A stretch of DNA of 64,000 nucleotides, taken from positions 2,046,001 through 2,110,000 of the forward strand of contig NZ_CP084703.1 of the NCBI RefSeq assembly GCF_020519665.1, written 5' to 3'. Below the pieces are notes generated by a model that had not been told where the DNA came from, ran no database searches, and saw only the letters and a list, made by a program, of their open reading frames with translations. Made by a program: the position numbers and the translations under genes. Positions 1-7,552 of the stretch are shown piece by piece. Source of the DNA: Bacillus shivajii. GTDB lineage: Bacteria > Bacillota > Bacilli > Bacillales > Salisediminibacteriaceae. The first letter of the stretch is position 1, and every line of letters starts with the position of its first letter.

Positions 1-516
1 AGAAAATCAATTGCACAAATGACTATTACAACTACAGTTGTGATGATTTCAATTGGTGCAATCATTGTTAAACCAATTATAGAAGATAGTATTATACGAA
101 CAATTCTGACGATTGCCATGTTTATTGGAATACTTATATTCATTGAGTATCTACAAGTCAAATTTAACTCTCTTGAGAAAATATTTACAGGTAAGGCAAT
201 CCCTGTAATCGAAAATGGTCAAGTAAATATTCAGAACTTAAAAAAAATGCGTTTAACCGTCGATAAATTAGAAATGCAGGTCCGCCAAAATGGTATTTCT
301 AATTTAACCGATATTAAGAATGCTACGATTGAGCCTAATGGTCAGTTAGGATATGAACTTGTGCCAGATGCAAGACCGCTAACGGTAGGAGAGTTTAAAA
401 AATTGATGGGTGGAATGATATTGCAACAAAATCAAACACCAGATATTGATGGAAGCCTCTTTTATGAAGTCAAAAAGAAAAAACATGCTTTCCCTAATCC
501 TGATGATTTAAATTAA
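1..516 (+). CDS. DUF421 / YetF-like membrane protein, C-terminal part
   Basis: The frame is open from the first base (Arg-Lys-Ser-Ile-Ala-Gln before the first Met), so the gene begins upstream of the window and the Met at base 19 is unlikely to be its start. Two hydrophobic segments are followed by a soluble part with the pattern of the DUF421 C-terminal domain (Asn-Gly-Gln, a Leu-Asp/Glu-rich helix, then 'GYELVPDARPLTVGEFKKL'). Complete family members are roughly 200-290 residues with three N-terminal membrane helices, so part of the membrane region is missing here. The family is membrane-anchored, linked to spores and stress in Bacillus, and has no settled biochemical role. Confidence 0.8.
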   Translation, partial: RKSIAQMTITTTVVMISIGAIIVKPIIEDSIIRTILTIAMFIGILIFIEYLQVKFNSLEKIFTGKAIPVIENGQVNIQNLKKMRLTVDKLEMQVRQNGISNLTDIKNATIEPNGQLGYELVPDARPLTVGEFKKLMGGMILQQNQTPDIDGSLFYEVKKKKHAFPNPDDLN

Positions 517-518
517 GA

Positions 519-546
519 GAAGCGGAGGGACGGTTCTCTTGCTTCC
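519..546. repeat. GAAGC...GGGACGGTTC...GCTTC hairpin repeat, copy 1
   Basis: A short imperfect palindrome begins just after the DUF421 stop codon. It has 'GAAGCGGAGGGACGGTTC' on the left and 'TTGCTTC' on the right, and is followed by T-rich sequence, so it could serve as the terminator of the upstream gene. Related copies lie at 24627, 41344 and 52548. Confidence 0.6.
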
Positions 547-553
547 TTTATAA

Positions 554-606
554 CGGTTCCTGCCCCGCCAGACGATAAAACTTAAACGTACTGGGGACAG
601 GTAATT
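554..606. repeat. CCTGACCCCC palindrome family, copy 1 (diverged)
   Basis: This is an inverted repeat of the form 'GGTTCCTGCCCC...CGATAAAACTTAAACGT...GGGGACAGG'. It is the most diverged of six copies in the window. The central CGATAAA/TTTAACG-like element is kept in all of them. Confidence 0.65.
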
Positions 607-611
607 ACAGT

Positions 612-960
612 CTTTTTAAACCACAGGCTCTGCCTGTGTGAAAATAAACCATTAAGGGGTGTAATAGGAAAAAATCCCCTCTCGTTTATATAATAGAAGT
701 GGCCGCCAAACCAACTTCAGAAAACGAGAGGGATATGCTCATGTCGAGCGACAATAGTTAATCACACACAAGGTGGAATTGTAAGCACAACATTGTGTTT
801 TTACCGAATTATTGAAGGAAGATTATTATTATAGTTCACGCGAAGCAGTTTTTTTGAATAAGTCTAGTACAAGAAGATCGTCAACGTAGACACCGAGACT
901 CCAATGAAGGAGTGGAAGGAATTGTCTGTTACACAGCCTTTCTTTTTCCTTTGGTGACTA
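612..960 (+). mobile_element. Degraded IS200/IS605-type element (tnpA relic)
   Basis: A small stem-loop (CACAGG-ctct-CCTGTG, near 622) resembles the subterminal hairpins of IS200-type elements. It is followed by a longer inverted repeat (CCCTCTCGTTT ... AAACGAGAGGG, 677-733) like the one preceding the transposase gene in IS200. After 'ATGTCGAGCGACAAT' the translation reads Met-Ser-Ser-Asp-Asn-Ser, a stop, then 'SHTRWNCKHNIVFLPNY', which matches the conserved N-terminus of IS200-type Y1 transposases. Further stops and a frame change follow, and the HUH and tyrosine catalytic regions are gone. The element cannot transpose. Its right end is not visible, so the end coordinate is approximate. Confidence 0.6.
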
Positions 961-985
961 ATTGTTTATCACTGAGAAAATGCTA

Positions 986-1876
986 TTAGTTACTGGGCAT
1001 AGTCTTTTTCTCGGACTGCTTCACACGAAGTACGGTGACCGTAACCAGAATGAGCACCATTCCAAGAAGTTGTATGGTGGTCAAATGATCTCCGAGAAGC
1101 AGAACCCCAAATAATGAAGCTGTCACAGGCTCTATCATAGCGACCATCGAAGCAGTTGAAGGGACAGTCAACCGAAGGCCAATCACATAAAATATAAATG
1201 ATACTCCAGCCCCTACGAGTCCTAATAGAAGAAACCATCCTATGTCGCTTGACGTCACCACACTAGCTGTTTCGCCATTGTCAGCAAAAAGAAGAAGGAT
1301 GAGACAAAATGACAAAAAGGCGATGGTTAAGATCGTCTGCGGCTTTCCGATAGAAGAGGCATTTTTAAACCCGAATATAAACAATGCGTAGGAAAGGCCG
1401 GCAGCAAGCCCTGCTGCAATTCCTAGAAAACTCACTGAAATCGATTCGGTATTGTAGGCACCTGTAAGCAGAATAATTCCCATAAGTACACCAAAAATGC
1501 AGCCCCATTTAAACCAAGTCGAACGTTCTATACGTAATAAAAAGGAGATTAATAGGACGAATAGAGGTGCGGTGTACATTAAAGTAACGGCAACAGCAAT
1601 GCTTGAGGCTTGGATACTGACAGCATAAAATGTGAAATTTCCAGCTACACCAACACCCGCCAAAAGGGACCAAATGTATAAACGAGTAGAGAAGATAAAA
1701 TTTTTTTTAAAGCGAAAGAGGAACCACGCGAAAAAACATATAAATCCAACAGCCCCGCGGTAAAAGGAAATCACAATAGGATCCCAGCCCTTGTTCATTA
1801 AAATAGCAGCAATTCCCCCACTAATGCCCCAGCATATTGCAGCTAGCATAACTAAACCTACACCTGAAAGTCTCAT
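986..1876 (-). CDS. EamA/DMT-family transporter
   Basis: This 296-residue protein has about ten hydrophobic segments in two EamA repeats (roughly residues 7-140 and 150-285), the layout of drug/metabolite transporters that export small metabolites or drugs through the cell membrane. The start begins 'MRLSGVGLVMLAAICWGISG', typical of the first helix and its conserved Trp-Gly. The ATG follows a good AGGAGG site, which supports the start. It is a lone minus-strand gene, and its substrate cannot be inferred. A second DMT gene lies at 47706-48656. Confidence 0.9.
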   Translation of the reverse strand: MRLSGVGLVMLAAICWGISGGIAAILMNKGWDPIVISFYRGAVGFICFFAWFLFRFKKNFIFSTRLYIWSLLAGVGVAGNFTFYAVSIQASSIAVAVTLMYTAPLFVLLISFLLRIERSTWFKWGCIFGVLMGIILLTGAYNTESISVSFLGIAAGLAAGLSYALFIFGFKNASSIGKPQTILTIAFLSFCLILLLFADNGETASVVTSSDIGWFLLLGLVGAGVSFIFYVIGLRLTVPSTASMVAMIEPVTASLFGVLLLGDHLTTIQLLGMVLILVTVTVLRVKQSEKKTMPSN

Positions 1877-1889
1877 CGCGTGCCTCCTA

Positions 1890-2437
1890 AAAATAAGTAA
1901 TCGTACGATTTTTTGATCACGGTATTAGAAACCTAACGTGACCTTAATAACGTAAATGCAAGGACAAAACACTCCTCATTACGTTCCTAATCAAACATAT
2001 GTATTTTAAAAAAGGTATAAACTGAAATTCCTTTAATTTCTCATACCTAAACCTAAATTAGCTAGTAAGTAATATGAAAGGACGGTATCGTCTAAAAAAA
2101 TATATGAAGCCTTACTGTTAGGGCATAGAAGTAAAAAAGTGAAGTTTAATATTACTGAAAGCCTTAAAGGAGTGGGTCGATAAGGCAACTCCTTAATTTG
2201 TTAAGGAGCATAATCTTTCATAAGAGATCTGTGTTTTTATGGTGATATGTTAATGAGAGGAGTTAGTATTAAACACATTTATTGTTTTGTGTTTTTGGTT
2301 TAATGTCTTAACTTTTTAATTAGAGATTGTAAACGAACAAGCCATTGATCTTATTGCAATTATAAATAGGATTTTATTTTAAATTGGATAAATGATTCCA
2401 GTAAATAGGGCTATATGCTCAATCGTTAACGTAAGAA
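1890..2437. other. Intergenic region with mutually exclusive hairpins, no gene recognised
   Basis: No convincing reading frame is present. A compact structured stretch contains AAGGAGT (2167), ACTCCTT (2188) and AAGGAG (2203), so the middle segment can pair with either neighbour. A GCCTT...AAGGC pairing overlaps the first option. The rest is AT-rich and featureless by eye. Confidence 0.35.
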
Positions 2438-2492
2438 CAGTTCCTGACCCCTAGTACGATAAAGCTTTAACGTGTTGGGGGTCAGGTGCGTT
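2438..2492. repeat. CCTGACCCCC palindrome family, copy 2
   Basis: The arms 'TTCCTGACCCCTAGTACGAT' and 'ACGTGTTGGGGGTCAGG' pair across AAAGCTTTA. The copy sits about 80 bases upstream of the GTG start of the next gene. Confidence 0.8.
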
Positions 2493-2572
2493 ATTAAGTA
2501 AGAGTACTAGTTATACAAAGGGATAAAATGGTAAAATGGTATTGTTATAATCGAAAGTATAGGAGGGATTTT

Positions 2573-3103
2573 GTGAATTACCAAAACAGAGTGGCAAATG
2601 TTTTATTTTTAATAGGTTTGATTATAATCTTTGCAGGTGCCATATTCGGTTTGTTTTTTGGGATAGCTATAGGTTCGTGGAGTGTTGTTTTTTATTATAG
2701 TATAGGTGGATTTATTATCGGTATGCTGTTTATAGGTTTTGGAGAATTAATCGAGAAGCAGACAGAAAATAACACCTTATTTAAAACATATCTCAAGGCT
2801 CAAAACATCCAGGTAGATTCCATTAATACTGAAGAAACTGAAGATAATAAAGTTACTAATTTTGGTGGGGAAAATTGGGTACTTCATGATGATGATCGAG
2901 AACAGTTACATAAATTCTTTGAAAAAAAGGGAGAAAAAATCCAAGAAATCATACCCACTCCAAAACACGAATATTGTCTTGTGAAAATTAATGATGAGTA
3001 TGTATTAGTTAAGGCTGGTACGTTTATTTCATACTACAAAGATGGTATAGACAAATTTCCAGAGATTAAAACTTGGTTTGAAAATAACATTAAGAATAAA
3101 TGA
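2573..3103 (+). CDS. Small membrane protein with two N-terminal helices, unknown function
   Basis: The start chosen is the GTG preceded by AGGAGGGATTTT rather than the in-frame ATG 45 bases upstream, which has no ribosome binding site. The product is then 176 residues. Two hydrophobic helices (about residues 8-30 and 38-60, Gly-rich) are followed by a charged cytoplasmic tail of about 115 residues. I recognise no family. The nearest upstream feature is a palindromic repeat, and downstream is a decayed toxin-antitoxin locus. Confidence 0.7.
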   Translation: MNYQNRVANVLFLIGLIIIFAGAIFGLFFGIAIGSWSVVFYYSIGGFIIGMLFIGFGELIEKQTENNTLFKTYLKAQNIQVDSINTEETEDNKVTNFGGENWVLHDDDREQLHKFFEKKGEKIQEIIPTPKHEYCLVKINDEYVLVKAGTFISYYKDGIDKFPEIKTWFENNIKNK

Positions 3104-3235
3104 GATCATAATTAGAACAAGAGGGGCAGCTTTGTAAATGTGAACCCGTGTATTTATCATTCTATGTTTATAGTGATGAAATATATGTAACAAAATGGTA
3201 ATTGTACTATAATAATGATAACTTGAAAGAGAGGT

Positions 3236-3441
3236 ATGATTAATTAAGTACAAAAGAAGAAGTAATAAAGTTAATAAAGGATTTACCGGAGAATGCAACC
3301 CTTGAAGATATTATGAGATAGCTTTATGTGAGATCAAAGATTGATAAAGGAATTCAAGAATTAAACGCGGGAAAAGTTGTTTCTCATGATGAAGTTAAGG
3401 AGAAATTAGGGAAATGGCTAAAACATAATGTAATTATATAG
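3236..3441 (+). pseudogene. Decayed antitoxin-like gene (partner of ParE/RelE relic)
   Basis: After a GAGAGG site and an ATG at 3236, the frame breaks at once (ATG ATT AAT TAA). One frame over it reads 'STKEEVIKLIKDLPENATLE', then a TAG at 3319, then a helical stretch 'IQELNAGKVVSHDEVKEKLG' ending at 3441. The size, charge and position before a ParE/RelE-type toxin fit a small antitoxin. At least two disabling changes are present. Confidence 0.65.
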
Positions 3442-3671
3442 CTGAAGACTCGGAAGAATATGCAAGAATGTTCGCAAGGAGTATAATTGATTCCATTGAA
3501 ACTACGGCTGACTTCCCATACTCTGGTGGAATAGTTCCCGAGATGAAAAATGAAATGATTAGAGAGAAAGTCTTAACGAACTATAGAATCATTTATCGAA
3601 TTAACAAGGATTCAATAGAAGTTGTTCGAATCATTTACAATGCTAGGAATTTTAAAGATATAAACCAATAA
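3414..3671 (+). pseudogene. Decayed ParE/RelE-superfamily toxin
   Basis: The frame opens at an ATG inside the antitoxin relic and meets a TAA at 3426. It then reads the usual C-terminal two thirds of a ParE-like toxin: 'YIAEDSEEYARMFARSIIDS', 'ADFPYSGGIVPEM' and 'NYRIIYRINKDSIEVVRIIY'. About 20 N-terminal residues of a normal toxin are missing. A shortened product could start at Met 3468, but with the first strand and helix gone it should not fold as an active toxin. Overlapping gene order is as in intact type II modules. Confidence 0.7.
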
Positions 3672-3721
3672 ACATCATGGCTTGAGAAAATGGCTATGAT
3701 GTTATTTTTATTCTAATTGTG

Positions 3722-3773
3722 AATTCCTGACCCCCAGTACGATAGAGTGTTAACGTGGTGGGGGTCAGGCGTA
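3722..3773. repeat. CCTGACCCCC palindrome family, copy 3
   Basis: The arms 'CCTGACCCCCAGTACGAT' and 'ACGTGGTGGGGGTCAGG' are separated by AGAGTGTTA. The copy lies 50 bases after the toxin relic. Confidence 0.8.
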
Positions 3774-3869
3774 TTCTTAGGTCAATCAGGGTATGATAAT
3801 TAGAAAGTATGTTAATGATTGATGTGAATAGGCAACATTTAAACGTTCATTTGGAAGTGGAGTGATTGT

Positions 3870-4289
3870 ATGGCAAATGAAGTTTATGCAGGGTTCTTGA
3901 GAAGGTTCTTTGCCTTTTTTATCGATATGGTGCTCATTCTGTATCCACTTAATTTATTTAACCACCTTGTATTCGGCTTGGGGGAGAGGCAGGAGACGAT
4001 CTGGTTTAACATTCCCATTTTCGTCATCTGGTCTTTGTATAGAATCGTTTTGCCCGTAACAAAGCTTCAAGGTACAGTTGGTAAAGCGCTTTTCGGTTTG
4101 AAATTGGTCGACCAAGAAGGGGATAAATTAACTATAGCTAAGTCCGCTGGAAGATATTTAAGTGAATTTCTTTCACTCATATTTTTTATTGGTTATTTAA
4201 TGGTGGCTTTTACTGAAAGGAAAACAGGGCTCCATGATAAACTGGCGAAAACGTATGTCGTATATAAGAAAAATGTGTTGCATAGTTAA
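3870..4289 (+). CDS. RDD-family membrane protein
   Basis: This 139-residue protein has the RDD-family layout. An N-terminal 'YAGFLRRFFAFFIDMVLI' carries the conserved Arg and Asp of the first helix. 'GTVGKALFGLKLVD' follows in the middle, and the closing 'ERKTGLHDKLAKTYVV' fits the family's conserved His-Asp end. About three membrane helices are expected. RDD proteins are poorly understood, and a few act in cation/proton exchange. The ATG follows a GTGGAG site. Confidence 0.85.
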   Translation: MANEVYAGFLRRFFAFFIDMVLILYPLNLFNHLVFGLGERQETIWFNIPIFVIWSLYRIVLPVTKLQGTVGKALFGLKLVDQEGDKLTIAKSAGRYLSEFLSLIFFIGYLMVAFTERKTGLHDKLAKTYVVYKKNVLHS

Positions 4290-4417
4290 GATGGTTTAAT
4301 GTGAGTCATATCTTTCAATTATTATAGAAAAAAAGTGAATTCATTACATTGTAACTGATAATTCTAAGATCATTTTTTAATGAAAAATTGTGAATGTAAT
4401 ATCCATTTAACACTTGT

Positions 4418-4452
4418 GTGTGAAGTCTATGAGGGCTCTTCACACTTTTTTT
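4418..4452 (+). terminator. Rho-independent terminator
   Basis: The 8-bp stem GTGTGAAG/CTTCACAC is followed by seven T residues. It lies about 130 bases after the RDD gene and before the peroxidase gene. Confidence 0.75.
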
Positions 4453-4640
4453 ATGTGAAAAATACCTCACCTTTACACTATTTATACAGTTTATAATCTG
4501 TAAAATAACATAATTTACCAACTGTCATAAATTATTCAAATATATCTACTTAATTTTAATAATAACTAAATTATAATTATGATAAGAAAGGAGGAGAAAC
4601 AATATAAAAATAAATATTTTAATGGAGGGGGAACTTAATT

Positions 4641-5690
4641 ATGATGAAAAAGTTTATTTTATCCATGTTAGCAATTACTTTGAGTGGGATTTTTGTCGCT
4701 TGCTCTGATGAATTATCGTCAGGTGACATGGATGAAGATCTTACAGATCTTGTAGAAGAACTATTAAGTAACGACCAATTAGTACCACTTGGAGACATTC
4801 CAATACCAGAGGATAACCCAATGATTTCAGAGGTGCTGCATTTAGGTGAAGTGTTATATTTTGATAAGCGTCTTTCCGGAAATGATCAAGTGAGTTGTAT
4901 GAGCTGCCACATTCCAGAATTGGGGTATGGAGATGGCAGAGCAACATTTGAAACATTTGATGGCGGGGATGGGCCGAGAAACTCACCAACGATTATTAAT
5001 TCAGGCTATTATACCTCTAATTTTTGGGATGGTCGTGCTAGTTCTCTTGAAGAGCAGGCATTAGGACCGATTGAAGATCCAAATGAAATGAACATGTTGC
5101 TAGATGATCTTATTCCAAAATTACAAGGTATTGAAGGGTACGAAGAGTTATTTATAGAAGCAGGATTTGATGAAATTACACCTGAAGCGATTGGGAAAGC
5201 ACTTGCTGCGTTTCAACGACAGATTGTTGTAAAAGATACATCGTATGACCGTTTCCTAAAAGGTGAAACAGATGCCCTTACAAATCAAGAAATTCGTGGC
5301 TTAGACCTTTTTGCAGGAGAAGCCGGTTGTATAAATTGCCACAATGGGGAAAATTTATCGGATAATCAATTTTACAATGTTGGTTTAGACACAGATGATG
5401 AAGGTCGATATGCTGTAACAGGAGATGAAGCCGATAAGGGAGCAATCCGAACTCCTGGCTTATACGGTATTACTCATACTGGCCCGTACATGAGTGATGG
5501 CAGTATTCGAACATTAGAAGAAGTGATAGAGTTTTACAATCGTGGTGGGGATGGACATCCAAATACGGATTCGCTCATCTTTGAGTTGAATCTAACCGAT
5601 CAAGAAAAAGAAGATTTATTGGCATTTTTAGAAGTATTGGGTGGCGAGCCACCGATGTTCTCAAAGCCAGAACTTCCTGGAGATGACTAA
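4641..5690 (+). CDS. Diheme cytochrome c peroxidase family lipoprotein
   Basis: This 349-residue protein has a lipoprotein signal ending at Cys21 (Phe-Val-Ala-Cys), so it should be tethered on the outer face of the cell membrane. Two CxxCH heme c sites occur at Cys86-His90 and Cys230-His234, one in each half, as in bacterial diheme peroxidases (CcpA/MauG superfamily). These use cytochrome c electrons to reduce hydrogen peroxide. The family hallmarks 'RNSPTIIN', 'FWDGRASSLEEQ' and 'IRTPGLYGITHTGPYMSDG' are present. Acidic linkers surround the domains, as expected for a surface-exposed protein. The start follows GGAGGGGGAA. It appears monocistronic, between two terminators. Confidence 0.93.
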   Translation: MMKKFILSMLAITLSGIFVACSDELSSGDMDEDLTDLVEELLSNDQLVPLGDIPIPEDNPMISEVLHLGEVLYFDKRLSGNDQVSCMSCHIPELGYGDGRATFETFDGGDGPRNSPTIINSGYYTSNFWDGRASSLEEQALGPIEDPNEMNMLLDDLIPKLQGIEGYEELFIEAGFDEITPEAIGKALAAFQRQIVVKDTSYDRFLKGETDALTNQEIRGLDLFAGEAGCINCHNGENLSDNQFYNVGLDTDDEGRYAVTGDEADKGAIRTPGLYGITHTGPYMSDGSIRTLEEVIEFYNRGGDGHPNTDSLIFELNLTDQEKEDLLAFLEVLGGEPPMFSKPELPGDD

Positions 5691-5733
5691 GGAATGAGAG
5701 AAAGTTACTTGTCATAAATAATCTCCCTATATC

Positions 5734-5774
5734 AAAAAAGCTGGTCTCTATTAGAAATAAAGACTAGCTTTTTA
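5734..5774. terminator. Bidirectional terminator between convergent genes
   Basis: AAAAAGCTGGTCT pairs with AGACTAGCTTTTT. The A-rich left arm and T-rich right arm let it act for both the peroxidase gene and the minus-strand gene that follows. Confidence 0.85.
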
Positions 5775-5811
5775 TTATTTCTATTTTTTAGCTTGCTTAA
5801 AAGGTTTCCAT

Positions 5812-6534
5812 TTACCATTCAAAAAAGAATTTTAACACCATCGTCGCACTTGTATACAAAATAACTCCAAAAGCGAAGGTAGGGAAATGAGCTTCGCGGT
5901 GTCTAGGTAATTCGTTGCTAAGAACGTTGAGGATCATTGCTCCAGAGATAAAAGCAAAAATGATGGCTTCAATTAAATAAGACATTGCAAGCCACATCCC
6001 GACCATCCATCCAATTAGCACACCTGAAGCCATGATGAAACGTCCGATTTTAATATAAAGATAAGGGTTGTAACGCCATAAGTCGTGGGCAACGACTAAG
6101 AAATGAAGACCGATTGCGGTTGCATAAAAAATTGCCTGAACGCCACTAATATCTGTGGAAACAATGCTGTAAGAAATAAGCATGTTATAGATGGCAAAGA
6201 AAATCACTTGTACCCAAAAACGAGGTTCACGACTCGCTTTTTTACTTTGTATCCCTTCTTCTGCATACTTTTGAACACCGTAGAAAAGAAGTAAACCTAT
6301 TAAACCAACAAAATAAAGTTCAGTTTGTGTCGCCAATCTACCATACTCTTCTTTAATAGCGTGTTGATGGTCATGAAAATTAGGCAAAACATACACGAAA
6401 ACATAGGCAGCGGCCATCCCGCCGACAAATGAAATCCACATTTTCCGTTTCAATTTATCCGATGGTATGAATCGATAAGCAAACAAATAAATGATTGCAT
6501 AAAATAAGCCGATCATGATTATTTCAAAAGACAT
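5812..6534 (-). CDS. Seven-helix membrane protein, ZIP-like
   Basis: This 240-residue protein has seven or eight hydrophobic segments. 'VYVLPNFHDHQHAI' and the late helices 'FISGAMILNVLSNELPRHRE' followed by 'AHFPTFAFGVILY' resemble the metal-binding and closing parts of ZIP-type proteins, but the canonical HxxxE metal site is not obvious. I therefore regard metal transport as possible, not shown. It is convergent with the peroxidase gene and divergent from the universal stress protein gene. Confidence 0.6.
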   Translation of the reverse strand: MSFEIIMIGLFYAIIYLFAYRFIPSDKLKRKMWISFVGGMAAAYVFVYVLPNFHDHQHAIKEEYGRLATQTELYFVGLIGLLLFYGVQKYAEEGIQSKKASREPRFWVQVIFFAIYNMLISYSIVSTDISGVQAIFYATAIGLHFLVVAHDLWRYNPYLYIKIGRFIMASGVLIGWMVGMWLAMSYLIEAIIFAFISGAMILNVLSNELPRHREAHFPTFAFGVILYTSATMVLKFFFEW

Positions 6535-6559
6535 TTTTAACTCCTCACTCTTCGAAAAT

Positions 6560-6860
6560 CACCTTTTCAATATTTTTACTATAACCTTAAATGGACTTTA
6601 GAAAGTAATGAAACAAAGAGCTTTCATTAAAGCGTCATAACTTTATGACAACTTGGTGAATCGGTAGAAATCCTAATTGAAGGACAAAGTACTGTACTTG
6701 TTGACACGTCATCGATGCTTAAGGCCTTTCAAATTTTTTACACCTCATAGCCTATGTAGTGTAACTCTTAATCTTTCCTTTTGTTTGATTTCACGAAAAA
6801 TTCAAAAAGTAATGACCTTTTAGTGAAATCGCCCTTTTACCATATTTTAGAACATTGCCG
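6560..6860. other. Divergent promoter region, no gene
   Basis: This intergenic stretch separates the ZIP-like gene from the universal stress protein gene. It must hold both promoters, but I cannot pick a convincing pair of boxes. No ORF, repeat or strong hairpin was seen. Confidence 0.4.
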
Positions 6861-6892
6861 TGTGGTATCTTTCAGTTAAGGAGGGGGTTAAT

Positions 6893-7333
6893 ATGAATTG
6901 TACGAAAATATTAGTAGCTTTTGACGGATCTCAAACGAGTAAAAAAGCGGTTGAACGAGCGAAAATCATTGCAAGAAACGATGAAAGTATTGAAGTTATC
7001 GTTGTCACTGCTTGGGACCTTCCTAATACGCCTTATGATAGCTTTACTTACCATGACTTACTAGAAAAATATAAAGAGAGTGGCTTTGAAAGAAAAAAAG
7101 AAGTTGAACAGTTACTTGAAGACTTAAGTAATAAAGTGGACGTTCAAGTATTAAGAGGCCATGCTGCAAATTCAATTTTAAGATTTGCTAAAGAAAATAA
7201 AATAGATTTGATCATTATCGGAAATCGAGGGTTAGGTGGAATACAAAGATTCTTTCTCGGAAGTGTCAGTTTTCAAGTCGTTCAAAAAGCAGATTGTGAT
7301 GTTTTAGTTGTCAAAAATGATTCTGAAGAATAG
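6893..7333 (+). CDS. Universal stress protein (UspA family)
   Basis: This 146-residue cytoplasmic protein has the UspA fold signature. It opens 'MNCTKILVAFDGSQTSKKA' and ends with the nucleotide-binding pattern Gly-x2-Gly-x9-Gly-Ser ('GNRGLGGIQRFFLGSVS'), so it probably binds ATP. The ATG follows AAGGAGGGGG directly, which rules out the upstream in-frame start. Usp proteins accumulate in starvation and stress. A BCCT transporter follows, and pairing of Usp with transporters is common. Confidence 0.93.
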   Translation: MNCTKILVAFDGSQTSKKAVERAKIIARNDESIEVIVVTAWDLPNTPYDSFTYHDLLEKYKESGFERKKEVEQLLEDLSNKVDVQVLRGHAANSILRFAKENKIDLIIIGNRGLGGIQRFFLGSVSFQVVQKADCDVLVVKNDSEE

Positions 7334-7409
7334 TGCCACTTTGGAAAAGTCGTTCGTTTGTTAAATGAATTTCTATTGTAGGATTCCCTTAATATCTTAT
7401 ATAAGTGAG

Positions 7410-7441
7410 GCCACACATGTGAAATTATACACATGTGTGGC
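7410..7441 (+). terminator. Strong inverted repeat after usp gene
   Basis: A perfect 12-bp stem (GCCACACATGTG/CACATGTGTGGC) has an 8-base loop. The T tract after it is short, so it may terminate poorly or be a protein-binding site for the BCCT gene downstream. Confidence 0.6.
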
Positions 7442-7552
7442 TTAATGACGGCATAAACTTTACTAGCCGTAAAACGCTGTGACAATTCTTCTCCATTGTT
7501 GAGGATACAGACCAAAAACCGTGTAAATAGATTAGAAAAGTGAGTGGTATAT

